Shown one piece after another: positions 26,788 through 36,137 of a stretch of DNA of 64,000 bases (position 1 is its first letter; each line of letters begins with the position of its first letter). Both the position numbers and the translations under genes were made by a program. The notes under the pieces were generated by a model. The model made no database searches. It was not told where the DNA came from and saw nothing but the letters and a program-made list of their open reading frames with translations. Source of the stretch: Acidovorax sp. sic0104 (GTDB lineage Bacteria > Pseudomonadota > Gammaproteobacteria > Burkholderiales > Burkholderiaceae_C); NCBI RefSeq assembly GCF_019219095.1, contig NZ_JAHUWH010000004.1, forward strand, positions 284,802 to 348,801. Reading direction: 5' to 3'.

Positions 26788-28080
26788 ATGAAAATCCTGA
26801 TCCAGAACGGCCGTGTGATCGACCCTGCCTCGGGGTTCGATCAGATCTGTGACATTGCGCTGGCGGCGGGGCGTATCGTGGGGGTGAACCGCGTGCCGCC
26901 CGAGTTCGCGCCCAACCGCGTGGTCGATGCGGCGGGCTGCATCGTGCTGCCGGGGCTGGTGGACCTGGCGGCGCGGCTGCGCGAGCCCGGGCATGAGCAC
27001 GAGGGCATGCTCGAATCCGAGATGGCCGCGGCGGTGGCCGGTGGCGTGACCAGCCTGGTGTGCCCGCCCGACACCGACCCGGTGCTCGACGAGCCGGGGC
27101 TGGTGGAGATGCTCAAGTTCCGCGCCGAGAAGCTGCACCAGTCGCGTCTGTTTCCGTTGGGCGCGCTCACCCGCAATCTGGCAGGCGAAGTGCTGACCGA
27201 GATGGCCGAGCTGACCGAGTCGGGCTGCGTGGGCTTTGGCCAGGCCGAGGTGCCGCTGGCCAGCACGCAGGTGCTGCAGCGCGCGCTGCAGTACGCGGCC
27301 ACCTACGGCTACACCGTGTGGCTGCGCCCGCAGGAGATGCACCTGGGCAAGGGCGTGGCCGCCAGCGGCCCGCTGGCCACGCGCCTGGGCCTCTCGGGCG
27401 TGCCCGTGGCGGCCGAAACCATTGCGCTGCACACCATCTTCGAGCTGCTCAAGACCACCGGCGCGCATGTGCACCTGTGCCGCATCAGCAGCGCGGCCGG
27501 TGTGGAGCTGCTGCGCCGCGCCAAGGCCGACGGCCTGAAGGTCACGGCTGACGTCAGCATCAACTCGCTGCACCTCACGGACGCGGACATCGGCTTCTTC
27601 GACAGCCGTGCGCGCCTCTCGCCGCCGCTGCGCCAGCAGCGCGACCGCGATGCGCTGAACGCCGCGCTGCTCGATGGCACCATCGACGCGCTGGTGTCCG
27701 ACCACACCCCGGTCGATGAGGACGCCAAGACCCTGCCGTTTGCCGAAGCCGAGCCCGGCGCCACCGGCCTGGAGCTGTTGCTGTCGCTGGCGCTCAAGTG
27801 GTCGCAGGACGGCGGCGTGCCGCTCGCGCGCGCGCTGGCCGTGGTCACGTCCGAGCCGGCCCGTGTGCTGGGCTCTGCCCTGGGCACGCTGCAGGCCAGC
27901 GTGGGCCAGATCGTGGAGGGCGGCGTGGGCGACCTGTGCCTCCTGGACCCCGGCGCCGCCTGGGTCGTGCAGGGCAACGCCCTGCGCAGCCAGGGCAAGC
28001 ACACGCCGTTCTCCGGGTACGAACTGCCTGGGCGCGTGCGCATGACGCTCGTCGGCGGACAAGTGGCATTTGACCGGTAG
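26788..28080 (+). CDS. pyrC': Dihydroorotase-like non-catalytic ATCase subunit PyrC'
   Basis: A 430-residue amidohydrolase-fold protein related to dihydroorotase. The metal site is gone: where active enzymes have D-x-H-x-H-LREPG this one has D59-L-A-A-R-LREPG, so both histidines are replaced. The later His-bearing segment reads VTADVSINSLHL, and the usual DHAPH motif reads SDHTPVDED. The overall barrel, including LREPGHEHEG and LDGTIDALVSDHTP, is kept. This is the pattern of Pseudomonas PyrC' (PyrX), which lacks dihydroorotase activity but is needed to assemble PyrB into the ATCase dodecamer. An active dihydroorotase must be encoded elsewhere. Confidence 0.92.
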   Translation: MKILIQNGRVIDPASGFDQICDIALAAGRIVGVNRVPPEFAPNRVVDAAGCIVLPGLVDLAARLREPGHEHEGMLESEMAAAVAGGVTSLVCPPDTDPVLDEPGLVEMLKFRAEKLHQSRLFPLGALTRNLAGEVLTEMAELTESGCVGFGQAEVPLASTQVLQRALQYAATYGYTVWLRPQEMHLGKGVAASGPLATRLGLSGVPVAAETIALHTIFELLKTTGAHVHLCRISSAAGVELLRRAKADGLKVTADVSINSLHLTDADIGFFDSRARLSPPLRQQRDRDALNAALLDGTIDALVSDHTPVDEDAKTLPFAEAEPGATGLELLLSLALKWSQDGGVPLARALAVVTSEPARVLGSALGTLQASVGQIVEGGVGDLCLLDPGAAWVVQGNALRSQGKHTPFSGYELPGRVRMTLVGGQVAFDR

Positions 28081-28175
28081 CCCCCGTGCCGCTTCGCGCC
28101 AACCCCCCAAGGGGACGCCACCCCTGGTCCGGCAAAGCCGGTCCCACGGTGGCACGGGTGTGGGGCGCGCCAGTG
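28081..28175 (+). repeat. Dispersed repeat family A, copy 3 (after pyrC' stop)
   Basis: It starts directly after the pyrC' stop. Hairpin 1 is CCCC-AA-GGGG within 28103-28114. Hairpin 2 is CCGGC-AAA-GCCGG (28129-28141), followed by TCCCACGG. It is a shortened copy; the next gene, plsC, starts about 70 bases downstream. Confidence 0.75.
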
Positions 28176-28246
28176 CCGTCGGACCTGGTGACTGTGCGAA
28201 CCCTGTGTGTCTGGTCCGCAGCGATTGAGCGCGCAGGGGCATTGGC

Positions 28247-28987
28247 ATGAGGCATCTGCGCGCGTGCTGGCGCTTGCTGCGGTTGCTGGGCCACATCGCC
28301 AAGGGCTTGTGGATCGTGGCGCTGCGCTTTCCGGCACTGTCGGAAGACCGCCAGCATGCGCATGTGCAGGTGTGGTCGGTGCAATTGCTGGCCCACGCCG
28401 GCATCACGCTGCGCATCGTGGGGCAGCCAGCGGTGGCGGGGCCGGTGATGCTGGTGGCCAACCATCTTTCGTGGCTCGATATTCCGGTGATGCACGCGGG
28501 GCGGCACTGCCGCTTCGTGTCCAAGTCCGACGTGCAGGGCTGGCCGCTGATAGGCACGCTGGCCACGGCGGCCGGCACCCTCTACATCGAGCGCACCTCG
28601 CGCCGCGACGCGCTGCGCATGGTCAAAACGATGCAGGAGTCGCTCGCGCGCGGTGAAGTGCTGGCGGTGTTCCCCGAAGGCACCACCGGCGATGGCCGCG
28701 ACATGCTGCCCTTTCACGCCAACCTCATCCAGGCCACCGTCGCCGCGCAGGCGCCGGTGCAGCCCGTGGGCCTGCGTTTCGCCGACAAGGCCACGGGCGC
28801 CACGAGCTTTGCGCCCAGCTACATCGGCGACGAAACGCTGGTGGGCTCCATCTGGCGCACGCTGAGCGCGCCGCCGATCGAAGCCGTGGTGCACTACGGC
28901 GAGATCCAGCAGCCCGAGGGGCGCGACCGCCGCGTGTGGACGCAGCACCTGCACGACACCGTGGACACGCTGCGCCGCACCGGCTAG
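28247..28987 (+). CDS. plsC: 1-acyl-sn-glycerol-3-phosphate acyltransferase
   Basis: Adds the second acyl chain to lysophosphatidate to form phosphatidate at the inner membrane. The 246-residue protein has the catalytic HX4D motif NHLSWLD (His73, Asp78), the acceptor motif FPEGTTGDG, and an N-terminal hydrophobic segment (about residues 8-28) for membrane attachment. The ATG at 28247 is preceded by AGGGG. It is co-directional with pyrC' but separated by a family A repeat. It could be an accessory acyltransferase rather than the main PlsC. Confidence 0.9.
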   Translation: MRHLRACWRLLRLLGHIAKGLWIVALRFPALSEDRQHAHVQVWSVQLLAHAGITLRIVGQPAVAGPVMLVANHLSWLDIPVMHAGRHCRFVSKSDVQGWPLIGTLATAAGTLYIERTSRRDALRMVKTMQESLARGEVLAVFPEGTTGDGRDMLPFHANLIQATVAAQAPVQPVGLRFADKATGATSFAPSYIGDETLVGSIWRTLSAPPIEAVVHYGEIQQPEGRDRRVWTQHLHDTVDTLRRTG

Positions 28988-29202
28988 GCCAGCGTTGCGC
29001 CTTGCCGCGCGGGCCCGGCGGCAGGCACCACCGGCACCGCGCGGGGGTGGCTTTGGCCCCTGAAACCGTGCATATTCCACAGTTGCGGCCGCGGGGGCCG
29101 CCGCGCACCGGTTCCATCGACACCGTTTCCCCGTATCGTCCGCATCTTTCGTTGGCCTGCAGCCTTTCATGTGCGCGGGCCTTTCACTGCCGGGAGGGCA
29201 CC

Positions 29203-30435
29203 ATGAATCTGATCGAACGCGCCAAGAGCATTCTTTTGCAACCCAAGGAGACCTGGGTCGCCATCGACGCGGAATCCACCGACGTCGCCACCCTGTTCAC
29301 CCGCTACGCCATGATCCTGGCCGCCATTCCGGCAGTCTGCGGGTTCATCGGCATGTCGCTGATCGGCTTCGGCGGATTCGGCGTCACCATCCGCGTGCCC
29401 TTCGTCTCCGGGCTGGTGAACATGGTGGTGTCCTACGTGCTCAGCCTCGTGGGCATCTTCGTGCTGGGGCTGATCATCGATGCGCTGGCACCCACCTTCG
29501 GCGGCCAGAAAAACCAGATCCAGGCGCTCAAGGTGGCCGTGTACGCGAGTACCGCCGCGCTGCTGGGCGGCATCTTCAGCCTGTTGCCATCGCTGGCCAT
29601 GCTGGGCCTGCTGGCCGCGCTGTACTCCATCTACCTGCTCTACACCGGCCTGCCGGTGCTCATGAAGAACCGGCCCGAGAAATCGGTGGTCTACACCGTG
29701 GTGGTCATCGTGGCGGCCATCGTCGTGGGTGTGATCATCGGCGCCGTCAGCTCCATCTTCATTCCCCGCGGTGGCTCGTTGATGGGTGGCGCGGCAGGCC
29801 CGGCCGTCACCATGAACACGCCGGGCGGCACGGTGTCCATCGACACGGCCGGCCTGGAGGCCGCAGGCAAGAAGATGGAAGAAGCCGCGCGCAAGATGGA
29901 AGAAGCGCAGAAGAGCCAGGACCCCGCTGCCATCGCCGCAGCCAGCGGCCAGGCCGCAGCGGCGGCCGCCGCCGCACTGGGTGGCGGGCAGGCCATTGCC
30001 GCGCAGTCGCTCAAGGCGGCGCTGCCCGAGAAACTTGCCGGCCTGCCCCGCACGGGATTCGACGTGCAGGATGGTGCGGCCCTGGGCCTGCCCACCAGCC
30101 AGGCCAGCGCGCAGTACGGCAGCGACGACAAGCAGTTGCGCCTGGAGATCGTGGACATTGGCGGCCTGGGGCAGATGGCCGCGATGGCCATGAGCATGTC
30201 CATCGGCGAGAAGGAAGACCCCACCAGCGCCGAGAAGACCTGGAAGGAAGGCGGCCGCACGCTGCACACCCGCTACGAGAAGGATGGAAGCCACGCCGAG
30301 TTCAAGGCCATCCTCAAGAACGGTCTGGTGGTCAGCCTGGAGGGTGACAAGGTCGGCGTGAAGGACCTGCAGGGCTTCATGTCGCAAGTGGACCTGGGTG
30401 CGCTGGAAGGACTGCAGCGCAAGGGCAAGTCCTGA
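29203..30435 (+). CDS. Yip1-domain membrane protein
   Basis: A 410-residue protein. The N-terminal 190 residues carry a Yip1-type domain: MNLIERAKSILLQPKETWVA followed by five hydrophobic helices ending near residue 185. The rest is soluble, with a Lys/Glu/Met coiled-coil-like stretch (KKMEEAARKMEEAQKSQ), an Ala-rich run and a compact C-terminal domain containing YGSDDKQLRLEIVDIGGLGQ. Function is unknown. GGGAGG lies six bases before the ATG, so the start is secure. It is monocistronic, with a terminator hairpin 54 bases after the stop. Confidence 0.78.
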   Translation: MNLIERAKSILLQPKETWVAIDAESTDVATLFTRYAMILAAIPAVCGFIGMSLIGFGGFGVTIRVPFVSGLVNMVVSYVLSLVGIFVLGLIIDALAPTFGGQKNQIQALKVAVYASTAALLGGIFSLLPSLAMLGLLAALYSIYLLYTGLPVLMKNRPEKSVVYTVVVIVAAIVVGVIIGAVSSIFIPRGGSLMGGAAGPAVTMNTPGGTVSIDTAGLEAAGKKMEEAARKMEEAQKSQDPAAIAAASGQAAAAAAAALGGGQAIAAQSLKAALPEKLAGLPRTGFDVQDGAALGLPTSQASAQYGSDDKQLRLEIVDIGGLGQMAAMAMSMSIGEKEDPTSAEKTWKEGGRTLHTRYEKDGSHAEFKAILKNGLVVSLEGDKVGVKDLQGFMSQVDLGALEGLQRKGKS

Positions 30436-30488
30436 TGCGCAGGCGGCCTCGGGCCGCAGCGTCGGCATGCCACAGGCCATGCCACGAC

Positions 30489-30511
30489 AAGCCGGCGCCT
30501 GCCGGCTTTTT
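30489..30511 (+). terminator. Rho-independent terminator after the Yip1-domain gene
   Basis: The perfect stem AAGCCGGC (30489-30496) / GCCGGCTT (30501-30508) with loop GCCT runs into a T-tract (30507-30511). Confidence 0.85.
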
Positions 30512-30587
30512 CTTGACGTGAGGCGCCGGCTGCGCGGGTAGACTGGCCGGGCTGCACCGCCTGGTTGGACGCGCGGCGACTGCCCAT

Positions 30588-31205
30588 TTGTCGTCGCGGG
30601 ATTCCTCACCCACGCAGCCCCATTGCCTGCCCATGCTCGACAAGTCTGCACCTTCCCACGCTTTGCCTTTGTACCAGCGCACCATGGGCACTGCCTTTGA
30701 ACGGCTGGCGCCGGCACTGTCGCGCTTTCACAGCCTGTCGGGCCCGCACCGGCTGCAGGGGCTCGTGGAGGTGGAGGCACCCGCGAACGCTGTGGGCCGC
30801 ATGCTGGCCTGGGCGCTGGGCGCGCCGCAGTCATCGGTGCGCGGCAGCATCGTCTTCGAGCTTCAGGCCACGCCGCTGGCCGAGGTGTGGACCCGCCACT
30901 TTCCTGCGCGCACCATGCGCTCGACACTGCGCGCATCGGGCGGCCAGGTGGTCGAGCGCCTGGGGGCGGCCCGTCTGGGCTTCACTCTGGACGAGGAGCA
31001 GGGTCGGCTGATCATGCGCCTGGAAAGCCTGCATTTCCTGGGCATTCCGTGCCCTGCATGGCTGCGCCCGCGCATTGTGGCCGAGGAAACGGGGCTGGGC
31101 GACACGCTGCACTTTCATGTGCAGGCGGTCGTTCCCTGGGTGGGGCAGGTGGTGCACTACCAGGGCCATCTGGTCGTGCCCCCGGCGCAGGAGGTGTCCG
31201 CATGA
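30588..31205 (+). CDS. DUF4166 domain protein
   Basis: A 205-residue soluble protein of unknown function. The pattern RGSIVFELQATPLAEVWTRH, a central barrel-like region, LESLHFLGIPCPAWLRPR and the end VVPWVGQVVHYQGHLVVP match the DUF4166 family. ATGs at 30588 and 30633 are both possible; the second would remove a low-complexity N-terminus and is perhaps more likely. It overlaps the next gene by four bases (ATGA), forming a two-gene operon. In other proteobacteria DUF4166 genes often sit beside DCC-type redox proteins, as here. Confidence 0.75.
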   Translation: MSSRDSSPTQPHCLPMLDKSAPSHALPLYQRTMGTAFERLAPALSRFHSLSGPHRLQGLVEVEAPANAVGRMLAWALGAPQSSVRGSIVFELQATPLAEVWTRHFPARTMRSTLRASGGQVVERLGAARLGFTLDEEQGRLIMRLESLHFLGIPCPAWLRPRIVAEETGLGDTLHFHVQAVVPWVGQVVHYQGHLVVPPAQEVSA

Positions 31206-31591
31206 TCGTGGTGTTCGACGCGCAGTGCCTGCTGTGCAACGGCTGGGTGCAATTCATCCTGCGGCATGACCGGGCTGGCCGCATCCGTTTTGCGTCCATG
31301 CAGGGCGCTGCCGGCCGGCAACTGCTGGCCGACGCCGGCCTGCGGGTGGATACGCTGCAGACCCTGCTGGTCATCGATGGCGCCCGCAGCTGGCAGCACA
31401 CCGCCGCTATCCTGCGCGTGCTGCACCAGCTGGGCTGGCCTTGGCGGCTGGCGTGGGTGGGCTGGCTGGTGCCGGCGCCGCTGCGCGATGCGCTGTACCG
31501 CTGGGTGGCACGCAACCGCTACCGGATCTGGGGACGGTCCGAGGCCTGCATGGTGCCGGCACCCGGAACCAGGGCGCGTTTCCTGGACTGA
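31202..31591 (+). CDS. DCC-family (DUF393) thiol-disulfide oxidoreductase-like protein
   Basis: A 129-residue thioredoxin-like protein of the DCC family. The family signature is at the N-terminus as FDAQCLLCNGWVQFI, with the two Cys of the CxxC-type motif (Cys9, Cys12). It is followed by IRFASMQG and a hydrophobic WRLAWVGWLVPAPLRDALYR segment, then VARNRYRIWGRSEAC. The usual Gly after the first Asp is Ala here. The start codon overlaps the DUF4166 stop. Redox activity is inferred from the family; the partner is unknown. Confidence 0.85.
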   Translation: MIVVFDAQCLLCNGWVQFILRHDRAGRIRFASMQGAAGRQLLADAGLRVDTLQTLLVIDGARSWQHTAAILRVLHQLGWPWRLAWVGWLVPAPLRDALYRWVARNRYRIWGRSEACMVPAPGTRARFLD

Positions 31592-31602
31592 CGCGCTGCA
31601 TT

Positions 31603-31655
31603 CAAATACTATTAAAGTTATAGCATTTGGCGTAGCGGCGGTGAGCGCTGTGGCC
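31603..31655 (+). repeat. Dispersed palindromic repeat family B, copy 5 (partial)
   Basis: CAAATACTATTAAAGTTATA then GCATTTGGCG and GGTGAGCGCTG. It keeps the CTATT...TATAGC core but has a weaker second half than the other copies. It lies between the convergent DCC and ABC ATPase genes. Confidence 0.5.
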
Positions 31656-31676
31656 GTCCAGGCCTGTGGATGGTGG

Positions 31677-32741
<1,065 letters not shown>

Positions 32742-32765
32742 GTCGGCATTCTAGGCTGCGTCATG

Positions 32766-32784
32766 AATGCTTAAAATTCGCATT
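32766..32784. promoter_or_regulatory. Candidate Fur box between fbpC and fbpB
   Basis: A 19-bp imperfect palindrome, AATGCTTAAAATTCGCATT, with 7 of 9 arm bases matching. It lies in an AT-rich island in the 80-bp gap between the divergent ATPase and permease genes. Length and symmetry fit a Fur operator, though the match to the classical consensus is partial. Confidence 0.4.
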
Positions 32785-32821
32785 TGCATTCCCGAGCGGC
32801 CGCGCCGTTCCACAGGACCGG

Positions 32822-34492
32822 GTGTGCGTCTCGTCACCGTCCTGTACCACCGCCGAGCCCTTCGCCTTGCGCCGCACATCTCTTGCCCTTCGTTCCATCC
32901 CCCTGATCCTGTTCGCGGGTTTCCTGTCGCTTCCGGTGCTGGCGGTGCTCGCATCGTGGCTGCCGGTCGGGCAGGGCGACGCGCAAGCGGGCAGCATCCT
33001 GCGCGAGATGGCGTCCACCGTGCTGCCCGGCTATGTGTGGACCACGCTGTGGCTCAGCCTGCTGGTCGCGGTGGGAGCTGCCATCGTGGGCACGGGCACG
33101 GCGGCGATGGTGACGCTGTTCGACTTCCCGGGCCGTCGCACATTCGAATGGCTGCTGCTGCTGCCACTGGCCATGCCGGCGTACGTCACCGCGTATGCGT
33201 ACACCGACTTCTTGCAGTTCAGCGGGCCGCTGCAGGTGGGGCTGCGCAACACCTTCGGCCTGGAGGGCCGCCTGCTGCCCGAGGTGCGCAGCCTGGGTGG
33301 TGCCGTGTGGGTGTTCATCTTCTCGCTGTACCCGTATGTGTACCTGCTGGCCCGCACCGCGTTGGGCGAGCGTGCGGCCCACCTCATGGAGGCGGCGCGG
33401 CTGCTGGGCGCGCCGCTGTCGCGCCGCATCCGCACCGTGGCCCTGCCGCTGGCGCGCCCCGCGGTGGCGGCTGGCGTGGCGCTGGTGCTCATGGAGACGC
33501 TGGCCGACTTCGGTGTCACCAGCTATTTCGGCATCCAGACCTTCACCACCGGCATCTACAAGGCCTGGCTGTCCATGGACAACCGGCTCGCGGCAGCGCA
33601 GCTGGCCACCATCCTTCTCGTGCTGGTGCTGTTGCTGCTGCACCTGGAGCACCGTGCGCAAAAGCGCATGCGCTTTGCGGCCAGCGGCGGACGCGCGGGC
33701 TCGGCCGAGGCGCAGCCCGTGCGGTTGCGCGGTGCGCGCTGCGCAGCCGCATGGGCCATCTGCGTGCTGCCCGTCGTCATGGGGTTCGTGGCGCCGGTGT
33801 TCTTCATGCTGCGCCCGCTGGCGGCCGACTGGTCGGTGCTGCCCTGGGAGCGTTTTGTGGACTGGGCCTGGAACAGCGTGCGCCTGGGCGGCATCACCGC
33901 CGGCCTGGCTGTGGCGGTGGCACTGGCGCTGGCTTTTGCCGTGCGCCGCCAGCCCGACCGCATAACGCGCGGCGTGGTGCAGCTGGCCAGCGTGGGCTAC
34001 GCCGTGCCCGGCGCGGTGATCGTGGTGGGCCTTTTGCTGCCCGTGGGCTGGCTGCAGGCCACCGTGCCCCAGTGGGGTGTGGGAGCGCTGGTCACGGCCA
34101 CTGCGTTCGGCATCGTGTGGGCGTACCTGGTGCGCTTTTGCGCGGTGGCGCTGCAGTCCCTGCAAAGCGGGTATGCGCGCATTCCGCCCAGCCTGGACGC
34201 CTCTGCCCGCATGCTGGGCGCGGGCAGCGCTCGGCTGCTGGCGCGCGTGCACTGGCCGCTGCTCAAGCGTTCCACCGCCGCGGCGGCGCTGCTGGTGTTC
34301 GTGGATGTGATGAAGGAGCTGCCCGCCACCATGGTGCTGCGCCCCTTCAACAGCGACACCCTGGCCGTCGTGGCCTACCAGCTGGCGCGCGATGAACGCC
34401 TGGGCGAGGCGGCCCTGCCGTCGCTGGCGCTGGTGGCAGTGGGGCTGGTGCCGGTGATCCTGCTGAGCCGCACGCTGCGCAGCCGGGCCTGA
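32822..34492 (+). CDS. fbpB: Iron(III)-type ABC transporter permease (FbpB-like)
   Basis: A fused two-module inner-membrane permease with about twelve hydrophobic helices (556 residues from GTG 32822). Each half carries a binding-protein-dependent transport loop: EAARLLGAPLSRRIRTVALP in the first and DASARMLGAGSARLLARVHW in the second. The duplicated architecture and NSVRLGGITAGLAVAVALAL resemble FbpB/SfuB. The true start is uncertain: an upstream GTG or ATG would overlap the divergent ATPase gene. It is probably coexpressed with fbpC from the shared AT-rich gap. A cognate periplasmic binding protein must be encoded elsewhere. Confidence 0.85.
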   Translation: MCVSSPSCTTAEPFALRRTSLALRSIPLILFAGFLSLPVLAVLASWLPVGQGDAQAGSILREMASTVLPGYVWTTLWLSLLVAVGAAIVGTGTAAMVTLFDFPGRRTFEWLLLLPLAMPAYVTAYAYTDFLQFSGPLQVGLRNTFGLEGRLLPEVRSLGGAVWVFIFSLYPYVYLLARTALGERAAHLMEAARLLGAPLSRRIRTVALPLARPAVAAGVALVLMETLADFGVTSYFGIQTFTTGIYKAWLSMDNRLAAAQLATILLVLVLLLLHLEHRAQKRMRFAASGGRAGSAEAQPVRLRGARCAAAWAICVLPVVMGFVAPVFFMLRPLAADWSVLPWERFVDWAWNSVRLGGITAGLAVAVALALAFAVRRQPDRITRGVVQLASVGYAVPGAVIVVGLLLPVGWLQATVPQWGVGALVTATAFGIVWAYLVRFCAVALQSLQSGYARIPPSLDASARMLGAGSARLLARVHWPLLKRSTAAAALLVFVDVMKELPATMVLRPFNSDTLAVVAYQLARDERLGEAALPSLALVAVGLVPVILLSRTLRSRA

Positions 34493-34594
34493 GGCGGGCC
34501 GTCCCGGGCCGCCGCAGGCCTGCTGCCGTGGCCTGGTTTGCGGTGCTGCGGGCCAGAAGGGCCACAAGCGCGTGGAGCCCGCATTCTCAGGTTC

Positions 34595-36118
34595 TCATGC
34601 CTTGGACCGCAGCTTGATGCCCAACCTCCGCCATCCGATCACCACCCCCGTCGCGCTCATCAGCACTCCGCCCAAGCTCAGCACGATCAGCACCCCATCC
34701 CACAGCGGCCTGCGTTGAAGGAGGGGCAGCCAGTCCCAGCTGTGCAGCATGCCGAAGAGCCAGCGGCTCGCGCGGCGGTGGCTGTCGGTGCGGCCGAGCA
34801 CCGAGCCTGTGTGGGGGTCGATATGCACCCAGGTGGCGTGCGGGTCGCCGAACATCACCCGCAGCACGGGCAGCGGCTTGTCGGTGCCGCCGGTCATGGT
34901 GTGGGCGGCACGGTCGTAGTAGTGCAGGTCGTAGGCCTGCAGTGTGTCGGTGCGTACCACGGGGTAGGGAAGCAGCCGGGCCGCAGCCTGGGCCACCTCG
35001 TCGCCGGGCCAGTCGTGGGGCAGGGCCGTCACGGCATCGAGCATCGCCGGGGCAGCTGCCGGGCCTTGTGCCTGTACCAGCGTGTGGCCTGCTGCACGCA
35101 CCCAGCGCAGCTCGCGGGTGTCGGGCGAAGCCGCCGCGAGCAGGGCATGCACCGGGGCGGGCTGGCCCGGCAGGACCAGCGGGCCGCCGTGCATGTCCTG
35201 GGTGCGCAATGCGGGTGCCGCGCTGTCGAAGATCCTCCAGGGGTTCATCGACATCAGCCCGCTGAAGATCCAGGTGAAGGTGGTGAGCGCGAACACCAGG
35301 CCGAACACATGGTGCCAGCGCATCATGAACCCCCGGTACGGCGTGCGCGAGCCGTTCTTGTAGCGCCCAGCGAAGCGCCAGCGCATCACGCCCACCGCAG
35401 TGCCCGTGAGCGTCATCGCGATCCCGGCGATCGACAGCCAGTTCACGATGTCGGCCCAGTAGACGTCCAGCACGCCGCCGCGCAATGGGTACAGCCAGTG
35501 GATCCATGCGCCCGCGTAGTTCCAAAGCCGTTCGGTGCGGGTGGCATCGCGCACCACCTCGCCGGTGGTGCCCGACACGTACACCATGGTGCCTTCGCTG
35601 TCGCCCAGGTACAGGCGGTGCAGCGGGCGGTGCGCGTCCAGGGCGCGCGAGTGCGTGAAGGCGTCTTCCGCCACCTCGCCCAGGTGCTGGATGTCCCGGG
35701 CGGGCCCGGGTGCAAACGCCTGCGCGGAGGCCATGGCGTGGCCCTTGTCGATCCCTGCCAGCACCTCGCCCGTCGCCGCGTCGATGACGGTGGCTGCGGG
35801 TGCCTTGCGCGGACTGGCCGCTCCGTCCTGCGGGACGGGCACGGCCAGGTAGACGGCGCGTCCCGCGCTGGCCACGGCCAGGCGCAGGTCCCGCAGCGGG
35901 CCGGTGATGCCGGCTTGCCGCAGGGCCTCGGCGGGCTCCAGCGCCACGGTGGCAGCGCGCAGCGGGGGCAGGTGTGCCAGCCGTTCGGCCTGCGTGAGTT
36001 TGGGGTAGCCCACGTACATCATCACCACGCCCGAGACGAACCACATGGCGAAGAAGGCGCACAGCAGCACCCCCAGCCAGCGGTGGACGAGGTACAGCCA
36101 GCGTTTGGCGTGTGGCAT
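34595..36118 (-). CDS. PepSY-associated membrane protein
   Basis: A 507-residue inner-membrane protein with four main helices: N-terminal YLVHRWLGVLLCAFFAMWFV, a pair near residues 220-310 and one near the C-terminus. PepSY-like periplasmic domains lie between them. Conserved His residues (HRWLG, RWHHVFGL, LHSWDW) are typical of the PepSY_TM family. Members of this family found next to TonB-dependent receptors are thought to act in reduction or release of iron from siderophores. It lies 19 bases after the receptor gene on the same strand and is probably cotranscribed. The role in iron handling is inferred from context. Confidence 0.85.
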   Translation of the reverse strand: MPHAKRWLYLVHRWLGVLLCAFFAMWFVSGVVMMYVGYPKLTQAERLAHLPPLRAATVALEPAEALRQAGITGPLRDLRLAVASAGRAVYLAVPVPQDGAASPRKAPAATVIDAATGEVLAGIDKGHAMASAQAFAPGPARDIQHLGEVAEDAFTHSRALDAHRPLHRLYLGDSEGTMVYVSGTTGEVVRDATRTERLWNYAGAWIHWLYPLRGGVLDVYWADIVNWLSIAGIAMTLTGTAVGVMRWRFAGRYKNGSRTPYRGFMMRWHHVFGLVFALTTFTWIFSGLMSMNPWRIFDSAAPALRTQDMHGGPLVLPGQPAPVHALLAAASPDTRELRWVRAAGHTLVQAQGPAAAPAMLDAVTALPHDWPGDEVAQAAARLLPYPVVRTDTLQAYDLHYYDRAAHTMTGGTDKPLPVLRVMFGDPHATWVHIDPHTGSVLGRTDSHRRASRWLFGMLHSWDWLPLLQRRPLWDGVLIVLSLGGVLMSATGVVIGWRRLGIKLRSKA

Positions 36119-36137
36119 CTGCGGTGCTCCGCCTGCG

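Noticed and set aside
26582..26791. Plus-strand 69-codon frame between pyrB and pyrC'
   Set aside because: It consists of family A and family B repeat DNA; no start signal or family.
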